12,270 nucleotides of DNA from assembly GCA_934613185.1 (NCBI GenBank), contig CAKTSO010000047.1, positions 1 to 12,270 of the forward strand, read 5' to 3'. Positions 1 through 6,399 of this stretch are shown here, one piece after another. The position numbers and the translations under genes were made by a program. The DNA is from an uncultured Clostridia bacterium (GTDB taxonomy: Bacteria > Bacillota > Clostridia > Christensenellales > Maliibacteriaceae). The stretch's first letter is position 1, and the number at the start of each line of letters is the position of its first letter. A model generated the notes under the pieces. The model saw only the letters and a program-made list of their open reading frames with translations, had not been told where the DNA came from and did no database searches.

Positions 1-126
1 GGGCAGGGCGCTGCGGTCATTATCGTGACTGCGTTTGTGTTTGTTTTGGACTACATTTTAATCAAGGGAGCGTGGGAGAAGAAAAATGAACGCAAAAAAA
101 GTGAAAAAAATCAAGACGTACATTGA
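1..126 (+). CDS. C-terminal end of a small membrane protein (partial)
   Basis: Frame 1 is open from the first base and ends with TGA at 124-126, giving 41 residues. They form one hydrophobic segment (about residues 4-23, rich in V, I, F and L) followed by a highly charged, lysine-rich tail ending in QDVH. This is a membrane helix with a cytoplasmic basic tail. Such a shape is seen in phage holins and in many other small membrane proteins, so I do not name a function. The start lies outside the window. The next gene begins inside this one in another frame (41 nt overlap), which supports translational coupling. Confidence 0.5.
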   Translation, partial: GQGAAVIIVTAFVFVLDYILIKGAWEKKNERKKSEKNQDVH

Positions 127-244
127 ATCGTTGGAGCAGATTCTCGAAGCGATTGAGGATTTGCGCGACGAGGAAAACGATCTGCTCGATGGGATGCCGG
201 ACAATTTACGATATACCCGGCAGTACGAGCGCGCCGCAAAATAA
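86..244 (+). CDS. small acidic coiled-coil protein, phage-type hypothetical
   Basis: A 52-residue protein starts at ATG 86 with a GGGAG site at 74-78, 7 nt upstream. The basic N-terminus (MNAKKVKKIK) is followed by a heptad-like helix and the acidic stretch RDEENDLLDGMPDNLR near residues 28-43. Short proteins with a helix followed by an RDEE...D.MP.NL pattern recur in Firmicute phages and mobile elements as hypothetical proteins; I recall this pattern rather than a named family. The end (TRQYERAAK) is shorter than the versions I recall, which continue into a second helix, so it may be clipped. No catalytic residues are evident and no function can be assigned. Confidence 0.6.
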   Translation: MNAKKVKKIKTYIESLEQILEAIEDLRDEENDLLDGMPDNLRYTRQYERAAK

Positions 245-387
245 GCCCTTTACGTTTTTCGTTCCGATTTGCGGAAGGTTGGTTTCACGGTTTTTTCCGT
301 TTGTTTTTTGTGTTTTTGTATTCTCGCTTTTACAAGAATCATCGATGGATTCCTTTTTTGGTTGGCCGAAGTCTTTGTCAATGAAAC

Positions 388-425
388 ATAAAAACCCCGC
401 AGGATCGCGCGCGATTTTCTGCGGG
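388..425 (-). terminator. intrinsic terminator, minus strand
   Basis: CCCGCAG (396-402) pairs with CTGCGGG (419-425), and the inner palindrome ATCGCGCGCGAT (404-415) extends the stem with small bulges. Read on the minus strand the hairpin is followed by GGTTTTTATG, so it ends transcripts coming from the right. It lies about 45 nt after the stop of the minus-strand fragment at 470-472. There is no T-run on the plus strand. The rest of 245-588, outside this terminator and that fragment, contains nothing I can support. Confidence 0.75.
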
Positions 426-469
426 ATGCAAACGTCACTGTAAATTGGCGGCGCCGGAAGAGAGCGTGA

Positions 470-655
470 TCATTCGTTATAATCGCCGAGTTCTTCGTTG
501 AATTTGTTGATGGACTGAATCATGCGGGTGATTTTGACTTCGCGTTTGCCGAACGCGGTTTCGGGATGATCGTAATGATAGTAGCTCGATGCGCAAGGTC
601 GATTATCACCCGGTAATTCTCTTACGAATATTATACACAGTGTTTTTTTCTGTCC
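470..655 (-). pseudogene. C-terminal fragment of an unrecognised minus-strand gene
   Basis: On the minus strand a frame is open from about 679 to a TGA at 470-472. Its last 40 or so codons read like real protein: an aromatic patch ASSYYHYDHPETAFGK followed by REVKITRMIQSINKFNEEL and GDYNE. No good start codon with a Shine-Dalgarno site is present, and its upstream part runs into the antisense of the head protein gene, so the 5' part has been lost. A minus-strand intrinsic terminator sits just downstream, as expected for a true gene end. I do not recognise the family. The right edge is approximate and is probably a recombination joint somewhere in 588-655. Confidence 0.5.
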
Positions 656-1575
656 AGTCCGATGCTCTGCTGGACGTTTTTACGCCTGACGTGCTGCCGG
701 ACGGGAAATTGTATTATAATATCGCCGAGCGGACCGTGCGGCCGACGATCGAGCAATCGCACGAGCTGTTCAGCGAAGCCGCGGCGCAGATCCAAAAACA
801 GCTCAACGAGAACGCGGGGATCGGCTTGCGGGCGGTCACGCCGAAGCTCGACGAAGATCGCGTGCGAGGGATCATCGACAAGATCTCCGATGCGCCGCTG
901 TTTGAAGACGTGCGCTGGGTGCTGAACGAGCCGATCCGCGTGCTGATTCAAAGCTTTGCGGACGATTTCGTGAAGGCGAATGCCGAATTTCAGGCCGATG
1001 CAGGCCTGTCCCCGACGATCACGCGAACTGTTGTGGGCGGGTGCTGCAAATGGTGCCGCGCGCTGGCGGGGAAATACACCTACCCCAACGACGTGCCCGA
1101 CGACGTCTACCGCCGCCATGCCTATTGCCGCTGCCTTGTGACGTACGATCCCGCAGACGGGAGCAAACGCGTACAGGACGTGCATTCCAAGAAATGGAAA
1201 GACTATGCAGGGCAAGCTGACGAAGATCTTCCCGGTGTGAAGATCGAGCAGCGGCGAGGCGTTACGAGAGTGAACAATTCGGATTTGCCGAACGGCTTGC
1301 CGATCAGAGGGACGCCTGACAGCGTGGTGGATAAAATCGGCGATATGGGGGAGGTGCTTCAGCGAAGGGAGTATGATTCCCAAGGACGTGCGATGAAGGA
1401 TTTTGATACAAACGATCATGGGCAGCCGAAAGCGCATCCGACGGGGGCGCATAAACATGAATTTAATTACAACCGACGGAACCCGCATGGCATTCCGCAA
1501 AAATTGACAGAGGAAGAACTTAAAGAAAATGCGGATATTATCCGCAGGGGGGATAACTATCATGACGAAGGCTGA
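589..1575 (+). CDS. phage minor head protein with C-terminal toxin-like domain (5'-truncated)
   Basis: The frame encodes 328 residues from ATG 589, but this start has no Shine-Dalgarno site and the first 23 or so residues look foreign. Recognisable phage sequence begins near residue 25, with LPDGKLYYNIAERTV at 36-50. The middle carries a likely zinc-binding cluster: C153-x2-C156 (GGCCKWCRALAGKY) and H177-x2-C180-x-C182 (RRHAYCRC), then a TYDP...VHSKKW motif near 185-203. This is typical of Firmicute minor capsid/head morphogenesis proteins. From about residue 233 the protein changes to a domain with GTPDSVVDK, RREYDSQGRAMKDFD and a His-rich HPTGAHKHEFNY segment. I associate this with the domain annotated as polymorphic toxin type 24 in phage head proteins (from memory, not searched). 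The gene overlaps the next by 14 nt. About 60 N-terminal residues appear lost compared with the homologues I recall. Confidence 0.75.
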   Translation: MRKVDYHPVILLRILYTVFFSVQSDALLDVFTPDVLPDGKLYYNIAERTVRPTIEQSHELFSEAAAQIQKQLNENAGIGLRAVTPKLDEDRVRGIIDKISDAPLFEDVRWVLNEPIRVLIQSFADDFVKANAEFQADAGLSPTITRTVVGGCCKWCRALAGKYTYPNDVPDDVYRRHAYCRCLVTYDPADGSKRVQDVHSKKWKDYAGQADEDLPGVKIEQRRGVTRVNNSDLPNGLPIRGTPDSVVDKIGDMGEVLQRREYDSQGRAMKDFDTNDHGQPKAHPTGAHKHEFNYNRRNPHGIPQKLTEEELKENADIIRRGDNYHDEG

Positions 1576-1804
1576 ATTGATACAGAAAATCGAGGATGGA
1601 AGAGACATCATGTTTGATGTCGCAGGGAAACACTTCACGATTTTGACATGGATGGAAGAAGGTATCGGAATCGACGAACAATATCCAAATGATACCGAAA
1701 TGCAGCATTTCAAGACGGCAAAAGAGTTGGTTGAGAATTTTAAGGTGAACGGCGTTGCTTTGGGCGATTTGGCACAGGGAATCAGAATAACGGACTATTC
1801 GTGA
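1562..1804 (+). CDS. small protein paired with the toxin-like head protein, possible immunity protein
   Basis: An 80-residue protein starts at ATG 1562, preceded by a run of Gs (AGGGGGG, about 1546-1552) at 9 nt. An in-frame ATG at 1529 has no such site and lies deeper in the upstream gene, so 1562 is preferred. The product is acidic and soluble: N-terminal helix MTKAELIQKIEDGRD, a beta-like core (FDVAGKHFTILTW), YPNDTEMQHF, then a helix and a final strand IRITDYS. There is no signal peptide and no membrane segment. The overlap with the end of the toxin-like domain, the size and the alpha/beta build fit an immunity protein. That role is inferred from position and not shown by any motif. The frame is intact although its neighbours are broken. 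Confidence 0.65.
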   Translation: MTKAELIQKIEDGRDIMFDVAGKHFTILTWMEEGIGIDEQYPNDTEMQHFKTAKELVENFKVNGVALGDLAQGIRITDYS

Positions 1805-1821
1805 AAACCGAGGTGATATCA

Positions 1822-2543
1822 ATGCGAAACGAGAAAACGGAACGCGTGCGCAACGACGATTACGAAACGATGATAAAGCTGCGTGAACGCGCCTATACGA
1901 CGCCTGGGCTTACTTCGACGCTCGTAAAGCTCGTGATGCCGAAATGAAAACGCCGTCCGCCAAAGCGCGCATCGGCCGCCAGACGCCGACGACGGCGTTC
2001 GTGCTGCCGTATGAGAAGACGTGCGGCGCGGAGGCGGTCGAGCTTTACAATTCCACGGGACGCACGGCGCAGGAGTGGCAGGAGCTTCTTTTGTACGACC
2101 TTCTGGCCGAGAATGCCGACGGGCTTTGGACGCACACGAAATTCGGCTATTCCGTCCCGCGCCGAAACGGTAAGAACGAAGTCGTGGCCATGCGGGAGCT
2201 TTACGGGATCGTGAAGCGCGGCGAACATATCCTGCATACGGCGCACCGAACCACGACGACACATTCGGCGTGGGAGCGCCTGCTGAACCTTCTGGCCAAA
2301 GCAAGTATCCCCGTCGCGTCGAGTTATCGCGCCTTTGGCAAGGAGCATATCGAGCTGGAAAACGGCGGAAAGGTCGAGTTCCGCACGCGGACGAGCAAAG
2401 GCGGCCTCGGCGAAGGCTTCGACCTTCTCGTGATTGACGAGGCGCAGGAATACCAGGACGATCAGGAAAGCGCGCTCAAATACGTCGTCACGGACAGCAA
2501 AAACCCGCAGACGGTATTCTGTGTGGTTCGTTGGCAGTGTTAG
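1822..2543 (+). pseudogene. phage terminase large subunit, frameshifted and C-terminally truncated
   Basis: The true start is probably ATG 1822, with GAGGTGAT at 1810-1817. This frame gives MRNEKTERVRNDDYETMIK...RERAY and then stops at 1945-1947. From about 1900 the terminase reading continues in another frame (DAWAYFDARKARDAEMK), which fits loss of one base near 1896-1900. From ATG 1944 the frame runs 199 codons with GRQTPTTAFVLPYEKT, a Walker A-like PRRNGKNE (residues 72-79 of that piece), HTAHRTTTTHSAWERL, the FRTRTSKGGLGEGFD segment, and Walker B LLVIDEAQE (161-169). Homology ends at NPQTVFC, after which VVRWQC and a stop replace the expected GTPP-type continuation. The C-terminal nuclease domain is missing, so the DNA-packaging motor cannot be active. 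No slippery heptamer was seen at the frame change, so programmed frameshifting is unlikely. Confidence 0.85.
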
Positions 2544-2567
2544 AAAAACGCAAAAACAAAAAACAGA

Positions 2568-2618
2568 CGCATGGAATGGAGGTCCCATGCGCCCGCCCCT
2601 GTCCCACAAAGAACAGGG
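2568..2618. repeat. two tandem small inverted repeats in a non-coding gap
   Basis: CGCATGG (2568-2574) pairs with CCATGCG (2585-2591), leaving a 10-nt loop that contains GGAGG. Just after it CCCTGT (2597-2602) pairs with ACAGGG (2613-2618). Both lie in the 158-nt gap between the broken terminase and the convergent minus-strand gene. The ATG at 2587, 5 nt after the GGAGG, would open a 21-codon frame (MRPPLSHKEQGK...) ending at 2652. I do not consider it a supported gene. ACGAATTT occurs twice further on (near 2653 and 2688). There is no T-run after either hairpin, so neither is a standard terminator. Confidence 0.4.
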
Positions 2619-2701
2619 AAAAAGAACACGATCAGAATATAAAACAGAATGACGAATTTGTAAAGGGGGTCGGGAACCAATTTTACACGAATTTACAGTT
2701 T

Positions 2702-4156
2702 TTAACGAATCCTTGACGGATTGTCGCCAATCTCAACGGGAACAACGCCGCCGTGTCCGCCGAAAATGAGCCAGTCTCCGCTGCCGAGGATGGCGTGAAG
2801 CTGCGCGCGTTCCTGCGCGGCGAGCGCGGGGTCGGTATCGACGGACGTCATGAGGAACGGCGCGAGACGATTGAACGCTGCCTGCTGACGCGTGAAGCCC
2901 TTGATATTGACGTAGATGTCGCCGGTGAAAACGATCTTGAGTCTCCGTTCCACATAGACCGTTTCGCCTGCGACATGGCCGCCGGCGGCTTCGTAGGCCT
3001 CGAAGTTAAGACCGCCGAAGCGCACAAGCCCGATGCGCTTGAGCGGCTCGGCAAGCGGCAGATTGTTGCCGCCGATCACCTGCATCGACGAGGTGTCGTA
3101 GCCGCGATAGTCCGACAAGATCTTGCTGATGCGCACATAAGGCGCGTGCACCGGGTTTTCCTCGCGCAGGTTGTCGAGGCCTTTCGACTCGTTCTCGAAG
3201 TTGGTAAAGCACTTTTGACTGAGCGAAACGGCGTCAACGCGGTCGTTCAGCCCGCAATGGTCGACGTCCGCGTGCGTCAAAAGAAGATGCGTCGGCTGAG
3301 AATCAAAGTTTGGGATCAAGCCGCGGATCGTTTCCAGCAATTCTTTTTGATAGCAGGGGAATCCGCCGTCGACACAAAGGACGCCGTCTTTTGTTTGGAT
3401 CAGGCATGTGTTGCTGCCGCAGGGCGGCTCGATGAGAATGGCCTCCAGACCTCCGGGGAGCGCGTGGCGGCTGACGCGCGGGCGATAGGCATCACCGTGA
3501 TAGGCGTGCAGCGCCTCGGCGAATTTGCCGATATAATCGAATGTTTTGTATGTCGGGCTGGAGCGCTGCGTCAGCATTTCCATGATGAGGTTGGAGTCGA
3601 TGATCAGGCGCTGTTCGTCTTTTTTGGAAAGAGAGAGCATGGAGGCGATGCGCCGCGCGAACGACAGATAGAACACCGTGTTGTCCAGCATAGTGCTGGA
3701 AGGATCGTAGTCGATGATCTGCACGTCGCACAAAAGCGAGGCCTTGTGAAGAAAGCGGGAGACGTCGTGTTCGTCTTCCACGAAAAGGCCCATGCGGAAT
3801 GCCTGATACGGCGTCCCGTTTTCCTGCGCGCTGATATACGAAATGTTAAAGCGAAACTCGTTGATCAATTCCAGCACGGGCGTGAGCGTACCCGGCTCGT
3901 CGCGCAGACGAAATTCCATGACGATCACGGAGGCGTCTTTCGGCGAATCGACGAGACAGCCGATCTGCCGCAGCTTTTCGGCGGCTTCTTCCAGTTTCTG
4001 CGCGCTGCCTTCGGCCTCGATGAAGAGTGTGTGAACGTCGACGGCTTTGTTATAGCTGACGCGCGTGATGTTCAGCCCGAGCGCGGCGAAAACGCGGCTG
4101 GCCTCCAAAAAGGCGCCGATGCGGTCGGGCATAACGGTGGTGAACGTCTGTTTCAT
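2702..4156 (-). CDS. ACT-ACT-metallo-beta-lactamase fold fusion protein
   Basis: The protein has 484 residues from ATG 4156, chosen because GGAAG sits 5 nt upstream; an earlier in-frame ATG at 4174 lies inside the preceding gene. Residues 4-70 (TTVMPDRIGAFLEASRVFAA) and 76-150 (MEFRLRDEPGTLTPVLELI) look like two ACT domains, which usually bind amino acids. After a helical linker, residues about 235-475 form a metallo-beta-lactamase fold with LLLTHADVDHCG (H295, D297, D299, H300), GGHVAGE (H394), FTGD (D413) and GGHGG (H468). The canonical HxHxDH is HxDxDH here, so the second histidine is an acidic residue, as at the di-iron site of flavodiiron proteins (HxExDH). No flavodoxin domain is present. 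The gene begins 1 nt after the ferredoxin-nitroreductase, so the two are probably one operon. The substrate is unknown; an amino-acid-regulated hydrolase or redox enzyme is an inference. Confidence 0.8.
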   Translation of the reverse strand: MKQTFTTVMPDRIGAFLEASRVFAALGLNITRVSYNKAVDVHTLFIEAEGSAQKLEEAAEKLRQIGCLVDSPKDASVIVMEFRLRDEPGTLTPVLELINEFRFNISYISAQENGTPYQAFRMGLFVEDEHDVSRFLHKASLLCDVQIIDYDPSSTMLDNTVFYLSFARRIASMLSLSKKDEQRLIIDSNLIMEMLTQRSSPTYKTFDYIGKFAEALHAYHGDAYRPRVSRHALPGGLEAILIEPPCGSNTCLIQTKDGVLCVDGGFPCYQKELLETIRGLIPNFDSQPTHLLLTHADVDHCGLNDRVDAVSLSQKCFTNFENESKGLDNLREENPVHAPYVRISKILSDYRGYDTSSMQVIGGNNLPLAEPLKRIGLVRFGGLNFEAYEAAGGHVAGETVYVERRLKIVFTGDIYVNIKGFTRQQAAFNRLAPFLMTSVDTDPALAAQERAQLHAILGSGDWLIFGGHGGVVPVEIGDNPSRIR

Positions 4157-4157
4157 T

Positions 4158-4946
4158 TTACTTCCAAAGGACATGCGCTTTTTTGCGCGGAACGGTGCGA
4201 AGATACGTCACGTCGGGATAGCCGATCAAAAGGCACATGGCGGGATCGGCGTCGAGACCGAGCATGGATTTTGCCTCGGGGCTGTTGCTGATCCCGCGGC
4301 GGATGAAGCCGCTGTAGAGCATGCCGAGCCCGAGCGCCGAAGCCATGAGATCGATGCTGGCGGCGGCCAATGCGCAGCTGGTATCCGTTCCCGTCAAAAC
4401 GAGCAAAAGCGGCGCTTCAAAGAAAAGATCGTCGCGCTTGTTTTTCGGATCGCGGCGGTAGCGCGCTGCCATGTCGCGCCAACGATAGGCGTAAAGCCCG
4501 GGCGTGCCCGCGTCGATGAGTTTGGAAGCGATCGCGTCCACACCCTGCCAGATATAGGGCTTGACGGCTTCGAGGCTGTTTTGGACGACGACAAACTCAA
4601 CGTCCTGCGCGTTGCTGCCGGTCGGAGTGAAGCGTGCGGCTTCGATCAAGCGCTCGATCTTTTCACGTTCGACGGGACGCTCCCGATAGCGGCGAATGCT
4701 GCGCCGCGAGCAGATCGCGCCAAAGAGCGCGTCAGGATCCAGCGGCGCGCTGACGGGACGGATGCCGTCGGTCGGCATATCATCGATCGCGCAGGCGTTT
4801 TTCGGGCAGACGGCGATGCAGTGGCCGCATTCGAAACAAGTCCCGAGAACGCGGGCGATTCCGTCTTCGATGACAAGATTCTTTTCAAAACAGTCGCGCA
4901 CGCAAAGGCCGCAGCCGACGCACGCGCCGTGATCGATCGTAACCAT
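4158..4946 (-). CDS. ferredoxin domain-containing nitroreductase family protein
   Basis: A 262-residue protein starts at ATG 4946 with AGGGGA about 8 nt upstream. Residues 1-50 hold two [4Fe-4S] ferredoxin motifs: C9-x2-C12-x2-C15-x3-C19 and C37-x2-C40-x2-C43-x3-C47-P. From about residue 75 it is a nitroreductase-type FMN flavoprotein, with SRRSIRRYRERPV, the FTPTGSNAQDVEFVVV segment near 106-121, an APLLLVLTG strand, and ALGLGMLYSGFI near the helix usually found before the C-terminal part. The fold normally transfers electrons, via FMN, to nitro compounds, quinones or similar acceptors; here the clusters would feed electrons from a low-potential donor. The protein is cytoplasmic, as it has no signal peptide. 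The natural substrate cannot be read from sequence. It is first in a two-gene unit with the ACT/metallo-beta-lactamase protein. Confidence 0.9.
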   Translation of the reverse strand: MVTIDHGACVGCGLCVRDCFEKNLVIEDGIARVLGTCFECGHCIAVCPKNACAIDDMPTDGIRPVSAPLDPDALFGAICSRRSIRRYRERPVEREKIERLIEAARFTPTGSNAQDVEFVVVQNSLEAVKPYIWQGVDAIASKLIDAGTPGLYAYRWRDMAARYRRDPKNKRDDLFFEAPLLLVLTGTDTSCALAAASIDLMASALGLGMLYSGFIRRGISNSPEAKSMLGLDADPAMCLLIGYPDVTYLRTVPRKKAHVLWK

Positions 4947-4972
4947 ATAAAATTCCCCTCATATCAAACAAT

Positions 4973-4987
4973 TTGCCGGATCGGCAA
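4973..4987. promoter_or_regulatory. perfect palindrome upstream of the nitroreductase gene
   Basis: TTGCCG-GAT-CGGCAA forms a 6+6 bp inverted repeat with a 3-nt centre, ending 27 nt before the nitroreductase start. It sits between that gene and the glyA terminator, where a promoter for the two-gene unit is expected. It could be a repressor operator or a short RNA hairpin in the leader. No matching regulator is in the window. Confidence 0.35.
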
Positions 4988-4991
4988 CGAT

Positions 4992-5042
4992 AAAAATTAT
5001 AACAAAACGTCCCCCGACCGTAAAGACAGTCGAGGGCCGTTT
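4992..5042 (-). terminator. intrinsic terminator after glyA
   Basis: On the minus strand CCCTCGAC (5028-5035 region) pairs with GTCGGGGG (5011-5018 region) with one G-U pair. An outer AACG/CGTT extends the stem after one mismatch, and the loop is about 9 nt. It is followed by CGTTTTGTTATAATTTTTATCG, a broken T-rich tract. It begins about 10 nt after the glyA stop codon and separates glyA from the nitroreductase unit. Confidence 0.75.
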
Positions 5043-5051
5043 TCCGGATCG

Positions 5052-6302
5052 TTATTCGTAAATGGGGAAGCGGCGGCACAGCGCGTCGACGCGCTCGGTG
5101 ATCTCGTCGCGGCGCGTTTCGTAATCGAATGCGGTCAGCGCGATCAGTTCGCCGACCTCGCGCATCTGGTCTTCCTTGAAGCCGCGCGTGGTAACGGCGG
5201 GCGTGCCGATGCGGATGCCGGAAGTTTCGGTGGCGCTGCGGCGGTCGCCGGGGATCTTGTTCTTGTTGACCGTGATATGGACGCTGTCGAGGCGCTCTTC
5301 CAGTTCGCGCCCGCTGATGTCGTTGTCGGAAAGGTCGATCAGCATCAGGTGGTTGTCCGTTCCGCCGGTGACGAGTTTAAAGCCGCGGTCAAGCAGCGTT
5401 TGCGCAAGGACGGAGGCATTCTTACGGATCTGGCGCTGATAATCGACGAATTCGGGCTTCAGATCCTCGCCGAGCGCAATGGCTTTCGCCGCGATGATGT
5501 GCATGAGCGGCCCGCCCTGGGTGCCGGGGAAAATGGCGCGGTTGATCTTCTTGGCCAGCTCCTCGGAATTGGTCATGATCAAGCCGCCGCGCGGCCCGCG
5601 AAGGGTCTTGTGCGTCGTCGTCGTGACGACGTCGGCATAGGGGAAGGGGCTGGGATGTTCGCCTGCGGCGACAAGTCCCGCAATGTGCGCGATGTCGACC
5701 ATCAAATAAGCGCCGGCTTCTTTGGCGATGTCGCCGAAGGCTTTGAAGTCGATGATGCGCGGATAGGCGCTCGCGCCCGCGATGATCATGCGCGGATGAT
5801 GCTCCAGGGCAAGGCGGCGGACTTCGTCGTAATCGATCAATCCGGTCTCGGGATCGCAGCCGTAGGAAATCGCGTTATAGTTTTTGCCGGAGAAATTCGC
5901 CTTGCAGCCGTGCGTCAGATGGCCGCCGTTGTCAAGGTTCATGCCGAGGACGGTGTCGCCGGGCTTGCAAAGCGCCATATAAACGGCGTAGTTCGCCTGA
6001 GAACCGCTGTGCGGCTGCACATTAGCGTATTCGCAGCGGAAGAGGCGCTTGGCGCGGTCGATGCAGATATTTTCGGCGATATCGACGTATTCGCAGCCGC
6101 CGTAATAGCGTTTGCCGCTGTAGCCTTCGGCGTATTTATTGGTCAGGACGCTGCCCGCCGCGGCGAGCACTTCGGGGCTGACGATGTTTTCCGAGGCGAT
6201 CAATTCGATATTGCGGCGCTGACGCATCAGTTCAAGACCGATCGCTTCGCCGACCTCGGGATCGTAAGCCTTCAAATGTTCGACGCTTTTTTCGATATCC
6301 AT
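5052..6302 (-). CDS. glyA: serine hydroxymethyltransferase
   Basis: A full-length 416-residue protein starts at ATG 6302, with GGGAGG about 8 nt upstream. It is the cytoplasmic PLP enzyme that interconverts serine and glycine while charging tetrahydrofolate with a one-carbon unit, feeding purine, thymidylate and methionine synthesis. Family signatures are all present: RQRRNIELIASEN (28-39), NKYAEGYSGKRYYGGCEYVD (55-74), SGSQANYAVY (99-108), HLTHG (128-132), VDIAHIAGLVAAG (202-214), the PLP lysine K232 in TTTTHKTLRGPRGG, and GTQGGPLMH near 285-293. Length matches the family norm of 410-435. It stands alone between a terminator and the upstream transporter gene. No convincing promoter was found in the 97-nt gap before it, so read-through from the transporter gene is possible. 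Confidence 0.98.
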   Translation of the reverse strand: MDIEKSVEHLKAYDPEVGEAIGLELMRQRRNIELIASENIVSPEVLAAAGSVLTNKYAEGYSGKRYYGGCEYVDIAENICIDRAKRLFRCEYANVQPHSGSQANYAVYMALCKPGDTVLGMNLDNGGHLTHGCKANFSGKNYNAISYGCDPETGLIDYDEVRRLALEHHPRMIIAGASAYPRIIDFKAFGDIAKEAGAYLMVDIAHIAGLVAAGEHPSPFPYADVVTTTTHKTLRGPRGGLIMTNSEELAKKINRAIFPGTQGGPLMHIIAAKAIALGEDLKPEFVDYQRQIRKNASVLAQTLLDRGFKLVTGGTDNHLMLIDLSDNDISGRELEERLDSVHITVNKNKIPGDRRSATETSGIRIGTPAVTTRGFKEDQMREVGELIALTAFDYETRRDEITERVDALCRRFPIYE

Positions 6303-6399
6303 ATAAAAATCCTCCCATCATCGGTCGATACAAATCGTACCCATATAATGGAAGGATATCATGAAAGAGCGTTTTCAGCAAGAAAAATCTTGCGCCTGA

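Larger units (their letters stand above)
86..2543 (+). mobile_element. degraded prophage remnant
   Basis: This stretch groups genes of phage type: a minor head protein, a small gene overlapping it, and a large terminase fragment, preceded by a small coiled-coil gene of a sort common in Firmicute phages. The terminase is frameshifted and lacks its nuclease half, the head protein lacks its N-terminal part, and no portal, capsid, tail, integrase or lysis genes are visible, so the element cannot be functional. The order (head protein before terminase) differs from the usual terminase-portal-head order, which suggests rearrangement, though I cannot exclude a native order in this phage lineage. The left boundary is unknown because the window starts inside it. 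No attachment-site repeat was found. The right edge is set by the last recognisable terminase codon near 2,520; sequence after that is unrelated. Confidence 0.8.

Noticed and set aside
123..443. 106-codon plus-strand frame covering the terminator region
   Set aside because: It has no ribosome site, runs through the intact 52-residue gene in another frame and across a terminator hairpin, and its composition is not protein-like.
631..1713. 360-codon minus-strand frame opposite the head protein gene
   Set aside because: The plus strand encodes the zinc-cluster head protein and the overlapping small gene. The minus frame shows no motif or ribosome site.
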